A DNA stretch of 64,000 bases, taken from positions 1,833,630-1,897,629 of the forward strand of contig NFUW01000002.1 in assembly GCA_002127285.1 (NCBI GenBank), in the 5' to 3' direction. A program made the translations under genes and the position numbers. The DNA is from Chitinophagaceae bacterium IBVUCB1 (GTDB lineage Bacteria; Bacteroidota; Bacteroidia; Chitinophagales; Chitinophagaceae). The notes below the pieces were generated by a model, which saw only the letters and a list, made by a program, of their open reading frames with translations, had not been told where the DNA came from and ran no database searches. This document shows positions 15,927-24,919 of the stretch, piece after piece; the first letter of the stretch is position 1, and each line of letters opens with the position of its first letter.

Positions 15927-16678
15927 ATCGCATCCGGATAAGCACGTTGTAAATATTGCATGTCTGATAGTAAATGCCCCAGATGCTCGGTATGTATGCC
16001 TTTGCGGCTGCCCGTCTGCATATAAGCATCCTGCGGTGTTTTTATCGTTGCCTTACTAAGTATATTCTCTATGTAGTTGCTCCACAATGGTTGCAATGCG
16101 TGCAGGTCTGCAGCAATGCCTTCGGCTATCAGCAGGTTGTCTGTTTCGTCCATTTCAAACTGCTCGCCTGTAAACATCCACAAGTCATTAACTGCCTGCT
16201 GCACCCTGTTGTGGCTTTCTGTAGTGCCATTGCCCAGCCTTATTATCCAGTCTTCTGCATGTGCAAGGTGGTAGCGTACTTCTTTCAATGTTTTGGCAGC
16301 CACGGCTGCAATGGTTGCATCCTTACTTTTTTGCAGTTCTGTAAACAAGTACAACTCAAACGCTGATATAAATAGCTGGCGCACCATTGTGCAGGCAAAG
16401 TCGCCATTGGGTTGTTCGGCAATCTGATTGTTGTAGTATTGCCTTTCCGAGCGGCGGAATGCCAGTATGTCTTCGCTTTTCTCCTTACCTTCTACCTCGC
16501 CGGCATACCTCAGTAATACCTGCGCACGGCCTATCATATCCAGTGCAAAGTTGGTAAGTGCCAGGTCTTCTTCTATAAAAGGTGCGTTGCTGCACCATTC
16601 CGAAAGCCGCTGCGATAGTATCAGCGCGTTATCGCCAAGGCGTAGTGTGTATTTAAATAATGCTTCTTGTTGTGTCAT
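15920..16678 (-). CDS. paaC: Phenylacetyl-CoA epoxidase structural subunit PaaC
   Basis: This 252-residue helical ferritin-like protein has the family motifs LGDNALILSQRLSEWC, LTNFALDMIGRAQ and LKEVRYHLAHAEDWIIRLGNGT. PaaC lacks a functional di-iron site and stabilises the catalytic PaaA in a PaaAC heterotetramer. It begins two bases after the paaB stop and overlaps paaD at its end, so the order paaABCD is intact. Confidence 0.95.
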   Translation of the reverse strand: MTQQEALFKYTLRLGDNALILSQRLSEWCSNAPFIEEDLALTNFALDMIGRAQVLLRYAGEVEGKEKSEDILAFRRSERQYYNNQIAEQPNGDFACTMVRQLFISAFELYLFTELQKSKDATIAAVAAKTLKEVRYHLAHAEDWIIRLGNGTTESHNRVQQAVNDLWMFTGEQFEMDETDNLLIAEGIAADLHALQPLWSNYIENILSKATIKTPQDAYMQTGSRKGIHTEHLGHLLSDMQYLQRAYPDAIW

Positions 16679-16680
16679 GT

Positions 16681-16971
16681 CTATATATTTTTTGCGCCTT
16701 CGGGCATGGTATAAAACGTAGGCATTCTGTAGATTTTATCGTTGGCGGGGTCAAAAAACATATCTGCCTCGTCGGGGCTCGATGCTGCTATCTCGTTTGT
16801 AGGCACCACCCATATACTGGTGCCCTCGCTACGGCGAGAGTAGGTGTCGCGGGCATTCTGCAATGCCATTTTTTTATCGGAAGCGTGTATGCTGCCCTGA
16901 TGTGTAAAGTTGGCACCCGGGCGGCTTTGCATAAATACTTCCCATGAATCGAGTTGTGTATCTGCTGCCAT
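16681..16971 (-). CDS. paaB: Phenylacetyl-CoA epoxidase subunit PaaB
   Basis: The subunit has 96 residues, recognised by SWEVFMQSRPGANFTHQGS, the repeat of Asp/Ala-rich helices (ASDKKMALQNARDTYSRR) and SIWVVPTNEI. PaaB connects PaaAC units into the larger epoxidase complex and may contact the reductase. It lies 22 bases after paaA. Confidence 0.95.
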   Translation of the reverse strand: MAADTQLDSWEVFMQSRPGANFTHQGSIHASDKKMALQNARDTYSRRSEGTSIWVVPTNEIAASSPDEADMFFDPANDKIYRMPTFYTMPEGAKNI

Positions 16972-16993
16972 AAAATAATCAGTTTATGTATGA

Positions 16994-17947
16994 TTAATTG
17001 TTTTTTTGTTTTTGTTTATATGCCTCTGCCGCTTCTCGTACCCATGCACCTTCGTTGTGTACACGTATATGATGGCTGAGGCGTTGCTTGTTGCATGGTC
17101 CGTGTCCGTTGATGACACGGTTAAATTCTTCCCAGTCTATTTTACCATAGTCGTAGCCTTGCTTCGCTTCGTTCCATCGCAGGTCTTTGTCTGGTACGGT
17201 AAGCCCTATCAACTCTGCCTGCTGCACGGTCTTGTCAATAAACTTCTGGCGCAATTCGTCGTTGGTATGGCGTTTTATCTTCCACCTGAATGCATCTGCC
17301 GAATGCGGAGAATCCGTATCGTGCGGGCCAAACATCATGAGCGACGGCCACCACCAGCGGTTCATGGCATCTTGTGCCATTTCTCGCTGCTCTGCAGTAC
17401 CCTTCATCATGGTGGCCATTATCTCATATCCCTGCCGCTGATGAAAGCTCTCTTCTTTGCAGATGCGTACCATAGCACGGCTATATGGCGCGTACGATGT
17501 GCGCTGCAACGATACCTGATTTACAATGGCGGCACCATCTACAAGCCAACCTATGGCTCCGATATCTGCCCACGTTAGCGATGGGTAGTTGAATATATTG
17601 GAATACTTTGCCTTGCCGCTGTGCAGTTGTTGTATCATCTCATCGCGTGTGATGCCCAGTGTTTCTGCCGCGCTGTAGAGGTATAGCCCGTGTCCGCCCT
17701 CGTCTTGTATCTTGGCAAGTAATATCTGCCTAGCACGCAGGCTGGGGGCGCGTGTTACCCAGTTGCCTTCGGGTTGCATACCTATTACTTCAGAGTGCGC
17801 GTGCTGAGACATCTGCCTGATGAGGTGCTTTCTGTATGCTTCGGGCATCCAGTCGCGTGGCTCGATGGCTTCGCCTGCTGCGGTTTTCTCTTCAAACTTT
17901 GCTAAAAGCATTTCTTCTTTCGGCAATGTGCTTTGTGCTGTTTCCAT
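16994..17947 (-). CDS. paaA: Phenylacetyl-CoA epoxidase catalytic subunit PaaA
   Basis: This 317-residue di-iron monooxygenase converts phenylacetyl-CoA to its 1,2-epoxide using oxygen. Visible family motifs include [44 protein letters not shown] (with the EGGH ligand pair) and [15 protein letters not shown] (the second E-x-x-H pair). The C-terminal part ([19 protein letters not shown]-like) also fits. It is 35 bases downstream of the hpd gene and in the same orientation, so it is probably on the same transcript. Confidence 0.96.
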   Translation of the reverse strand: METAQSTLPKEEMLLAKFEEKTAAGEAIEPRDWMPEAYRKHLIRQMSQHAHSEVIGMQPEGNWVTRAPSLRARQILLAKIQDEGGHGLYLYSAAETLGITRDEMIQQLHSGKAKYSNIFNYPSLTWADIGAIGWLVDGAAIVNQVSLQRTSYAPYSRAMVRICKEESFHQRQGYEIMATMMKGTAEQREMAQDAMNRWWWPSLMMFGPHDTDSPHSADAFRWKIKRHTNDELRQKFIDKTVQQAELIGLTVPDKDLRWNEAKQGYDYGKIDWEEFNRVINGHGPCNKQRLSHHIRVHNEGAWVREAAEAYKQKQKNN

Positions 17948-17982
17948 ATCAAAATCTATAATGCTGTTGTATTAATAAATAA

Positions 17983-19140
17983 TCAGAGTGTGCCCCTTCT
18001 TGCCTGTTCGGCCTCAATAGATTCAAACAGTGCTTTGAAATTCCCTTTGCCGAAGGACTTTGCACCCTTGCGCTGTATAATTTCAAAAAACAGTGTAGGC
18101 CTGTCTTCTACCGGTTTGGTAAATATCTGCAACAGATAACCTTCTTCGTCACGATCTACCATGATGCCGAGGCTTTTCAGCACATTCAGGTCTTCTGCTA
18201 TTTCGCCCACACGGCCTTGTACGGTATCGTAGTAGTCGCCTGGTACATGCAGAAATTCAACGCCCCGCTTGCGCATTTCGGATACGGTAAATACGATATC
18301 ATCTGTTGCAACGGCTATGTGCTGACAACCCGGGCCTTCATAAAAATCAAGGTATTCCTCTATCTGCGATTTTTTAATGCCATTCGCCGGCTCATTAATA
18401 GGAAATTTGATGCGGCCGTTTCCGTTGGTCATTACCTTGCTCATCAGCGCGGTGTATTGTGTCGAAATGTCTTTGTCATCAAATGTTACCAGATTGGCAA
18501 AGCCCATTACATTAGCGTAGAATTCGGCCCATTTATTCATGCCGCCCAGTTCTACATTGCCTACCATGTGGTCTATGTATTTCAGCCCTGTCCACCCGGG
18601 ATTGTAGTCTGATGCCCATGCTGTAAAGCCCGGCATAAACAGGCCTTTATAGTTTTTACGCTCTACAAAAATGTGTACCGTATCGCCATAGGTGTGTATG
18701 CCGGCGCGCACTATCTCTCCGTGTTCGTCTTTTTCCATCATCGGTTCAAAATAGGATGTTGCGCCCCGCCTGATGGTTTCTTCGTAAGACTTGCGCGCGT
18801 CATCTACCCACAGGGCTATTACTTTAATGCCATCACCGTGCTTTCTGATATGCTCCGATACGGGGCTGGAAGATTTGAGCGGTGTAGTAAGCACAAGGCG
18901 TATCTTGTCTTGTTGCAGCACATACGATACCCTGTCGCGCAGCCCTGTTTCAAGACCCGCGTATGCCAGCGATTGAAAGCCGAATGCCGTTTTGTAAAAA
19001 TGCGCTGCCTGCTTGGCGTTGCCCACGTACAGCTCTACATAGTCTGTGCCGTTGATGGGCAGAAAATCCTGCGCTTTGTCAAATATTTTTTCGAGCCCGT
19101 AGTTGTAATTCGTTACTTCTTTTAAAGTTTCTGTTGACAT
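17983..19140 (-). CDS. hpd: 4-hydroxyphenylpyruvate dioxygenase
   Basis: The enzyme has 385 residues in two vicinal-oxygen-chelate halves. The iron ligands are visible as His191 (IDHMVGN), His274 (GCQHIAVAT) and Glu353 (FFEIIQR). It turns 4-hydroxyphenylpyruvate, the transamination product of tyrosine, into homogentisate. The product is the substrate of the enzyme encoded just upstream, hmgA, 41 bases away. The length and C-terminal helix (GNFKALFESIEAEQARRG) match complete bacterial HPPDs. Confidence 0.96.
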   Translation of the reverse strand: MSTETLKEVTNYNYGLEKIFDKAQDFLPINGTDYVELYVGNAKQAAHFYKTAFGFQSLAYAGLETGLRDRVSYVLQQDKIRLVLTTPLKSSSPVSEHIRKHGDGIKVIALWVDDARKSYEETIRRGATSYFEPMMEKDEHGEIVRAGIHTYGDTVHIFVERKNYKGLFMPGFTAWASDYNPGWTGLKYIDHMVGNVELGGMNKWAEFYANVMGFANLVTFDDKDISTQYTALMSKVMTNGNGRIKFPINEPANGIKKSQIEEYLDFYEGPGCQHIAVATDDIVFTVSEMRKRGVEFLHVPGDYYDTVQGRVGEIAEDLNVLKSLGIMVDRDEEGYLLQIFTKPVEDRPTLFFEIIQRKGAKSFGKGNFKALFESIEAEQARRGTL

Positions 19141-19181
19141 ATATTGTAGCTTTTTTTGTTATCAATAAATAGCCCTGTCAA

Positions 19182-20351
19182 TTACACTGCCATTTCATTG
19201 GGCAGCCACGACTTGAAATAGTCTTTCACTTCTATCTTCAATGCTTCCTGTGTTATCATCATAGGGGCAAAGGGGTCTATCATTACGGCAAGCTCTTGTG
19301 TTTCCTTTTGCCCTATGCTACGCTCTATAGCGCCGGGGTGCGGACCATGCGGTATACCGCCGGGATGCAGTGTCAGTTGCCCCTTCTGTATATTGTTACG
19401 GCTCATAAAATCGCCATCTACATAATACAATATCTCGTCAGAGTCTATGTTGCTGTGGTGGTATGGCGCGGGTATCGCATCGGGGTGATAATCGTAGAGG
19501 CGTGGCACGAACGAGCATACCACAAAGCCCGCGCTCTCAAAACACTGGTGTATGGGTGGCGGCATATGTATTCTGCCCGTCAGCGGCTCGAAGTTGAAGA
19601 TGGAGAACGTGTACGGATAATGATAACCGTCCCAGCCTACAACATCAAAGGGGTGGTATAGGTACACATACGGAAAGATGTTGCCTTTCTTTTTTATCAG
19701 TATGTCAAACTCGCCCTGCTCATCGAATGTTTCCAGATTTTGCGGGCGTTTGATGTCTCTTTCGCAAAATGGGGAATGCTCCTGCATCTGCCCGAATTCG
19801 TTACGATAGCGTTTGGGCGTATAAACAGGGCTGAAAGATTCTACATACAGCAGGCGATTATCCGTACCGTCAAATTCTATTTTATATACCGTGCCGCGTG
19901 GTATCAGTATATAGTCGCCGTATGTAAAAGGCAACTGCCCGAACATAGTATGCACTATGCCGCTGCCTTTGTGCACAAACAACAGTTCATCGGCATCTGC
20001 ATTTTTGAAAAAATAGGGTGTGGACGTAGTGGGCGCTGCAAGCCCGATGTGCAGCGAGCTGTTTACAAACAGCGTTTTGCGGCTTTCCAGATAATCGGCA
20101 GTAGGCTGTATATCAAAGCCTTTGAAGCTGAGAGCGTTCAGGCTGTTTTCTATGGCTATATCGGGGGCTACGGAGTAGGGCAGCCCTTTTTGCCGCACAC
20201 AGGTGGGCGGGTGCAGATGATATACTAAAGATGACAGGCTGCTGAAGCCCTGTGTGCCAACCAGTTCTTCCTGATACAAATGCCCCGCGGGGCTGCGAAA
20301 TACTACGTGGCGCTTATCGGGTATATTACCTAAAGAATGATAAAATGGCAT
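19182..20351 (-). CDS. hmgA: Homogentisate 1,2-dioxygenase
   Basis: This 389-residue cupin-fold enzyme opens the homogentisate ring to maleylacetoacetate. The active-site stretch is recognised by PYHHSNIDSDEILYYVDG (His and Glu ligands near residues 295-305) and HPGGIPHGPHPG (His ligand near residue 335). It is shorter than the roughly 440-residue proteobacterial and eukaryotic form. It is the first gene of the aromatic operon and divergent from a Crp/Fnr-type regulator. Confidence 0.95.
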   Translation of the reverse strand: MPFYHSLGNIPDKRHVVFRSPAGHLYQEELVGTQGFSSLSSLVYHLHPPTCVRQKGLPYSVAPDIAIENSLNALSFKGFDIQPTADYLESRKTLFVNSSLHIGLAAPTTSTPYFFKNADADELLFVHKGSGIVHTMFGQLPFTYGDYILIPRGTVYKIEFDGTDNRLLYVESFSPVYTPKRYRNEFGQMQEHSPFCERDIKRPQNLETFDEQGEFDILIKKKGNIFPYVYLYHPFDVVGWDGYHYPYTFSIFNFEPLTGRIHMPPPIHQCFESAGFVVCSFVPRLYDYHPDAIPAPYHHSNIDSDEILYYVDGDFMSRNNIQKGQLTLHPGGIPHGPHPGAIERSIGQKETQELAVMIDPFAPMMITQEALKIEVKDYFKSWLPNEMAV

Positions 20352-20393
20352 CTATTATTTTTTTATGAAAACAATAGTACCAACATTAAAAAC

Positions 20394-20438
20394 CAAAGAA
20401 TATGATTTTTATCAGTCCCGTTCCTGACTGATATCAGG
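20394..20438 (-). promoter_or_regulatory. hmgA promoter region with overlapping palindromes
   Basis: On the minus strand, TATTCTTTG at about 20394-20402 is a near match to the -7 consensus (one extra spacer base). Directly upstream, 20411-20438 holds ATCAGTC-N8-GACTGAT, CCTGA-N6-TCAGG and the perfect 10-base palindrome CTGATATCAG. The 5-6-5 geometry resembles Crp/Fnr operators, although the half-site differs from TGTGA. It is a candidate operator for the adjacent regulator. Confidence 0.5.
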
Positions 20439-20535
20439 GTGTAGTGGCGGGTATTTTTCTTTCTATAATTCTATTTGCTAAGACCTTATTCTATTATATA
20501 GTGCCTACTTGGTTAGGTTTACAGCATTTACAATA

Positions 20536-20543
20536 TATATTTG
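20536..20543 (+). promoter_or_regulatory. Predicted -7 promoter element of the Crp/Fnr-type gene
   Basis: TATATTTG matches TAnnTTTG and leaves about 25 bases of leader before the ATG at 20575. The in-frame start at 20509 is upstream of it and is rejected. Confidence 0.5.
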
Positions 20544-20574
20544 TACATACACATTATTTTGTATTGGATGCTAC

Positions 20575-21222
20575 ATGGCACTGAATTATGAAATTAGTAT
20601 TGCCAACAAACTACAGTCTTTTTTTGAGCCGTATATAAAAGCAGACGCGACGGTATGGTCTGCTCTTGCAGAACGTATGTCTGTAAAAAGGTTTAATAAA
20701 AATGAACTCATAAAGGCAGCCAATAAAAAAGAATCACATTTATACCTCGTTACACAAGGTTCTGCAGGGCTTTTTGTTTCTAAAGACGGACACGATATTT
20801 GTATAGACCTTTGTTACGTTGGCCACTTTACCGGTGATTACTATAGTTTGCTGCAACAACAAATTCCTCAACAGCAAGATATAACTAATGAAGTTGCTGC
20901 ACTGCTACTGCAAAATAGCCCTATATACGTTATGGCATTAGAAGCAACGGAAACACTTGCCATTACCAAAGCTGATTTATTCAGCTTGTATAACGAATCA
21001 GATATTGGAAGAATAATTGCAGGCAAAATAGCTGAACTTCTGTATATGCAGAAACAAAGTCAGCAAATTGAAATACTGACAATGACTGCCGAGCAACGAT
21101 ATATACAGATGCTGGCACAATATCCGGATATGCTGCAAAAAACAGCTGGCAAACATATCGCTTCCTATTTAGGTATATCGCCTGAAAGCCTTAGCAGAAT
21201 AAAAAAGAAACTCGCTTCTTAG
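20575..21222 (+). CDS. Crp/Fnr family transcriptional regulator
   Basis: The protein has 215 residues: an N-terminal cyclic-nucleotide-binding-like beta roll (SHLYLVTQGSAGLFVSKDGHDICIDLCYVGHFTGDYYSLL), a dimerisation helix, and a C-terminal HTH (KHIASYLGISPESLSRIKKKL). The ligand cannot be inferred; the typical cAMP-binding R-S/T-A-x motif is not seen. It is divergent from the hmgA-hpd-paaABCD operon across a 223-base gap containing palindromes, so control of that operon is plausible but inferred. Confidence 0.88.
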   Translation: MALNYEISIANKLQSFFEPYIKADATVWSALAERMSVKRFNKNELIKAANKKESHLYLVTQGSAGLFVSKDGHDICIDLCYVGHFTGDYYSLLQQQIPQQQDITNEVAALLLQNSPIYVMALEATETLAITKADLFSLYNESDIGRIIAGKIAELLYMQKQSQQIEILTMTAEQRYIQMLAQYPDMLQKTAGKHIASYLGISPESLSRIKKKLAS

Positions 21223-21292
21223 TTTATTACCGTACATCAAGTTTTTTGTCAACACCTTCAGAGAAATTTGCATTTCAATATTCTTATTTGAG

Positions 21293-21985
21293 ATGCGAAT
21301 ACGTATAATCATCGGTATTGCTCTGCCCGCTATACTAATAATAATGTATCTGTTAGGTAGTTTTGGGATTAAAGAGCTTAATTGGATATGGATTGAAAAT
21401 GCCTCTATCAATAGTATGCTGCAATTTCAGGTATATGGTTTATTACTAAGTGCCATATCTATTCTTATAACAGTTGCCGTATCGCGAAACAGTATCGCTT
21501 TGCTACGGGTAGGTAATTTATCATCACCTGCCAAGCCTGTTAAACTTTTGCTGATACGAGAAGGCGATAATTGGTATAAAACAGGGTTTTCATATTTAGT
21601 TGGTATTACAATCGTAACAACCTTGTTTATGTATGGCGGCTTGGCAGATAAGCTACAGTGGCATTTATTGACCGACATGTTGCCTTGGGTAATCTTGTTT
21701 TCTGTAACCAATTCATTCAACGAAGAAATAATTACAAGGTTTTCTACAGTAGGTATGTTGGACGGGGTATTGAAACCGTTGCACATTATTTGGATATCTG
21801 CAAGTGTGTTTGGATTGGTTCACTACTTCGGCAGTCCGGGCGGGCCGATTGGGGTATTAATGGCTGGCTTTTTGGGATGGTTGCTTGCCAAGTCTGTTGT
21901 AGAAACCAGAGGGATAGGCGTTGCATGGTTTATTCACTTTGTACAAGACATCGTTATTTTCGGGATGATACTGATAATGAAGTAA
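21293..21985 (+). CDS. CPBP family intramembrane protease
   Basis: The protein has 230 residues with six or seven helices. The catalytic motifs are present: EE-x3-R in NEEIITRF (Glu144, Glu145, Arg149), His177 in GLVHYFG, and His215 in WFIHFVQD. CPBP (Abi/Rce1-like) proteases cleave in the membrane; in bacteria some give bacteriocin immunity or process signals. The partner is unknown. The gene is convergent with, and four bases from, the PAP2-like gene. Confidence 0.88.
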   Translation: MRIRIIIGIALPAILIIMYLLGSFGIKELNWIWIENASINSMLQFQVYGLLLSAISILITVAVSRNSIALLRVGNLSSPAKPVKLLLIREGDNWYKTGFSYLVGITIVTTLFMYGGLADKLQWHLLTDMLPWVILFSVTNSFNEEIITRFSTVGMLDGVLKPLHIIWISASVFGLVHYFGSPGGPIGVLMAGFLGWLLAKSVVETRGIGVAWFIHFVQDIVIFGMILIMK

Positions 21986-21988
21986 CCC

Positions 21989-22681
21989 TTACTTCGTAAA
22001 CAACAATTGCTCCTTTACTTTGGTGTAGTAAGGGCGCACTCTGGAGGGTGCAAAGTAGAGCAGGGTAGTGAAGAAGAGCGCGCCATACACATCGTATGTA
22101 TAGTGTATGCGCATACTCAACACCATAAAGCTCATAACGAATGTTGCAGCAAACATCCATGCCTTCAGGTATCTGTGCTGCGCGCACAAAAAGTATATCC
22201 AGATGCTGGCCACATGCCCGCTGAAAAACAAGTCTTTTGTAAGGGGCGAGTTGTGCGGATAAACTGTGTTTTCAAGAAACACATCGCGTAGTACAATGAT
22301 GCCTGTTGGTGGTTCTAATGCTATCAGCAATATACATACCTGCCTTACGATGGCTACCATAAAGTGCATCTCTATCAGCCGCATGATGGTTTTGGGCTTG
22401 TGCAGGTGCGTCAGTATCAGCGCGAAGAGTGAGGTGTATAAGAGAATGAAAATAATGGTAGAAAAATCGTAACTGGGAAAGAATGACAGCAATTTGTCTT
22501 CCAGCCTTACCCCTTTGCGTGTTTCTATATAGTTGCCCAAATGCTGGGTGATAGCCGAATAGATAAGAAACAGCCCCGGCACTACCAGCAGTTTCCATCT
22601 GAATACTTTATTCAGCAGTTCTGCCCGCCATGCCTGCACTATCTTTCCTATGTATGTTTGTAAGCCCCCGTATTGTTGCAT
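21989..22681 (-). CDS. PAP2 / sphingomyelin-synthase-like membrane phosphatase
   Basis: The protein has about 230 residues and six helices. The catalytic motifs are the SGH motif in LFFSGHVASIWIY and the later RIHYTYDVYGA, matching the H...H-x3-D pattern of PAP2_C and sphingomyelin-synthase-related enzymes. It likely acts on a lipid phosphate or transfers a phospho-headgroup; the substrate is unknown. The ATG at 22681 gives a leader of about 28 bases. A TTG at 22708 sits exactly at the predicted transcription start and would add nine residues. Confidence 0.82.
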   Translation of the reverse strand: MQQYGGLQTYIGKIVQAWRAELLNKVFRWKLLVVPGLFLIYSAITQHLGNYIETRKGVRLEDKLLSFFPSYDFSTIIFILLYTSLFALILTHLHKPKTIMRLIEMHFMVAIVRQVCILLIALEPPTGIIVLRDVFLENTVYPHNSPLTKDLFFSGHVASIWIYFLCAQHRYLKAWMFAATFVMSFMVLSMRIHYTYDVYGALFFTTLLYFAPSRVRPYYTKVKEQLLFTK

Positions 22682-22715
22682 ATAGGTTTTCAAAAAATAA
22701 AGCCCCAAAGTAACG

Positions 22716-22723
22716 CAAATTTA
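22716..22723 (-). promoter_or_regulatory. Predicted -7 promoter element of the PAP2-like gene
   Basis: The minus strand reads TAAATTTG, matching TAnnTTTG. It predicts a transcription start near 22709. Confidence 0.45.
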
Positions 22724-22939
22724 ATGTTGTGGTAATAAAATATTCACATTGGCTTAAGATTTTCTCTATACATGGCAGTATATGTCAGATTATTAAATGT
22801 AAATAGTCGCCATGCAATCAGATTGCAGTAGCGAGTTTAGCGGTATGACGCCCCTATATACTTAGCAATTAGTTAATGCTAACATAACACGTTACTAATC
22901 AACCGCAATGCCCTGTTATCTATTTTGGGTACTCTAAGC

Positions 22940-23908
22940 ATGGCAAGTATGACAGAAGTAGTATTGGTATTAATAGCCGGATTGGTATTGTTTCTGTATG
23001 CAGTCAACAACCTGTCGGAAACGATTAAAAACGTATTGGGAGAGAATGCCAAAAAGTGGATATTGAGGTTTACGTCAAACACCTTTTCAGCCATCATCAC
23101 AGGTACAGTAGTTACTACCCTGCTCGATTCTTCTTCGGCCGTTATCATCATCACCATCGTATTTGTCAATTCGGGGTTTTTAACCTTCAGGCAGGCTATG
23201 GGTATTGTACTGGGTGCCAACATCGGTACAACAGTCAGCAGCCAGATTATAGCAATGGACATCGGTAAGTATTCGCCCGTATTATTGCTGGCAGGCTTTG
23301 TTATGTTACTAATATCAAAATCGGGCAAGGTGAATAATACGGGTAAGGTATTGCTCTATTTCGGTGTCTTGTTTTTCGGGCTCTTTACTATGGAGAAGGC
23401 AGTAGAGCCACTGCGTAATTCGCCTGCTTTTACCAATGTATTGCTTTATACACAAACGCCGCTTGGCGGTGCAGCCATAGGTGCATTGGCTACGTTGATA
23501 ATACAATCGTCATCGGCCACGGTAGGTATGGCCATCATACTTACCAAAAAAGGTATGCTGACGATTGGTGGTGCCATAGCGGTAATGCTGGGTGCAGAGT
23601 TGGGTACTTGCAGCGATACCTTACTGGCAACCATCAGGGGCAGCAGGCAGGCTTTAAAAACAGGTTTGTTTCATTTGTCTTTCAACCTGTTGTCTATTAT
23701 TTTGGGGTTGATATTTTTTAAACCGTTCGCAGCACTGGTAACATACATCAGCCATGGCAGCAGCCCGCAGCGTGTGGTTGCCAACGCGCATATGTTATTC
23801 AATATTGGCGGGGTATTTTTTTTCGTATTTTCTCTTCCATTGTTTGAACTGGTATTGAACCGGTTATTGCCGGATAAGCCTATGCAGGCTGTAGATACCG
23901 GCAAATAA
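22940..23908 (+). CDS. Na+/phosphate cotransporter family protein (NptA-like)
   Basis: The protein has 322 residues in two inverted hydrophobic repeats, each with the signature Ser-rich motif: LLDSSSAVIII (first half) and IIQSSSATVGMAI (second half), plus GANIGTTVSSQ and GAELGTCSDT. Such proteins take up phosphate with sodium. The C-terminal PhoU domain of many bacterial members is missing, so this is the short form. The start at 22940 follows an A/T-rich region; an in-frame TTG at 22925 is less likely. Confidence 0.9.
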   Translation: MASMTEVVLVLIAGLVLFLYAVNNLSETIKNVLGENAKKWILRFTSNTFSAIITGTVVTTLLDSSSAVIIITIVFVNSGFLTFRQAMGIVLGANIGTTVSSQIIAMDIGKYSPVLLLAGFVMLLISKSGKVNNTGKVLLYFGVLFFGLFTMEKAVEPLRNSPAFTNVLLYTQTPLGGAAIGALATLIIQSSSATVGMAIILTKKGMLTIGGAIAVMLGAELGTCSDTLLATIRGSRQALKTGLFHLSFNLLSIILGLIFFKPFAALVTYISHGSSPQRVVANAHMLFNIGGVFFFVFSLPLFELVLNRLLPDKPMQAVDTGK

Positions 23909-23938
23909 AAACAGGCAGCATAGCGCCGCCTGTTTTAT
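23905..23938. terminator. Bidirectional terminator
   Basis: AAAACAGGC and GCCTGTTTT pair around a 12-base loop between the convergent Na/Pi symporter and OmpA-family genes. Confidence 0.7.
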
Positions 23939-23956
23939 TAAATTATATCAATACCC

Positions 23957-24808
23957 TTACTTTTTCTCAGGGGCTTTTTCTATCAGGTCCATAAACTGAT
24001 CCAGCTTAGGTGTTACGATTATTTCGGTACGGCGGTTGCGGGTACGTCCTACTTCGTTGCTGTTATCTGCAATGGGGTTAAACTCGCCACGTCCACCAGC
24101 CGTCAGGCGTTTGGGGTCTATGCCATAGTTGTATTGCAATGCCTGCACTACCGATGATGCCCGCAGTGTACTCAGGTCCCAGTTGTTGCGTATGTTGGGT
24201 TTTGATATGGGTACATCGTCTGTATTGCCTTCTACCAGCACTTCATAGTCTTGATAGTCTTTGATGATTTTAGCGATTTTAGATAGTGTTTCGCCTGCAC
24301 GTTCAGAAATCTGGTAGTCGCCAGATTTATATAGCATATTGTCTGACAGAGAAATATACACTACACCTTTCAGTACTTTCACGTCCACGTCTTTCAATTC
24401 CTCGCGGCTTAGTGAGCGTGTCAGGTTGTTGGTTAGTACCACATTCAGCGAGTCGCTCTTGTTTTTCAGGTTTACGAGGTGCTGTATGTATTTGTTAGAT
24501 GCATTGATTTCGTCCACCAGTTTCGATATGTTGACATTGCCCTGACTACTGGATGTAAGACATTTATCCAGCGCGGCTTGCAACGATGCCAGGTTGGCGC
24601 GCTCTGCCAGCAGTTGTTCTTCCAACCCCGTAATACGAGTGCGGCTCGATGACAGTTCAGATTGGCAAGTATTGTTTTTGCTATTCAACTCATCATACCT
24701 CGACTGCGCACTATTGTATTTTGCCTGCAGGTCTTTGTATTTTTTAGAGCTTACACAACTTGTAAGCAGTGTAGCAAATGCTAAAGAAACGGTTAATATC
24801 AATTTCAT
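23957..24808 (-). CDS. OmpA family lipoprotein with coiled coil
   Basis: The protein has 283 residues. It starts with a lipobox (LLTSC, Cys18), followed by a long coiled coil (residues about 22-110) and a C-terminal OmpA/MotB domain. This domain is recognised by LVEGNTDDVPI, NWDLSTLRASSVVQAL and the peptidoglycan-binding NRRTEIIV. It probably tethers the outer membrane to peptidoglycan. The gene lies alone between the Na/Pi symporter and the DUF6157 gene. Confidence 0.9.
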   Translation of the reverse strand: MKLILTVSLAFATLLTSCVSSKKYKDLQAKYNSAQSRYDELNSKNNTCQSELSSSRTRITGLEEQLLAERANLASLQAALDKCLTSSSQGNVNISKLVDEINASNKYIQHLVNLKNKSDSLNVVLTNNLTRSLSREELKDVDVKVLKGVVYISLSDNMLYKSGDYQISERAGETLSKIAKIIKDYQDYEVLVEGNTDDVPISKPNIRNNWDLSTLRASSVVQALQYNYGIDPKRLTAGGRGEFNPIADNSNEVGRTRNRRTEIIVTPKLDQFMDLIEKAPEKK

Positions 24809-24919
24809 GCCCGATGTTTTATGTTGAAACGAAATTAGCTTAATAATATTTTGTATAGTTTATAGAGATGTTAAAAATTGTGTTGCTATATCAAAGCTGG
24901 AAAATACGGAAAAAGAACC

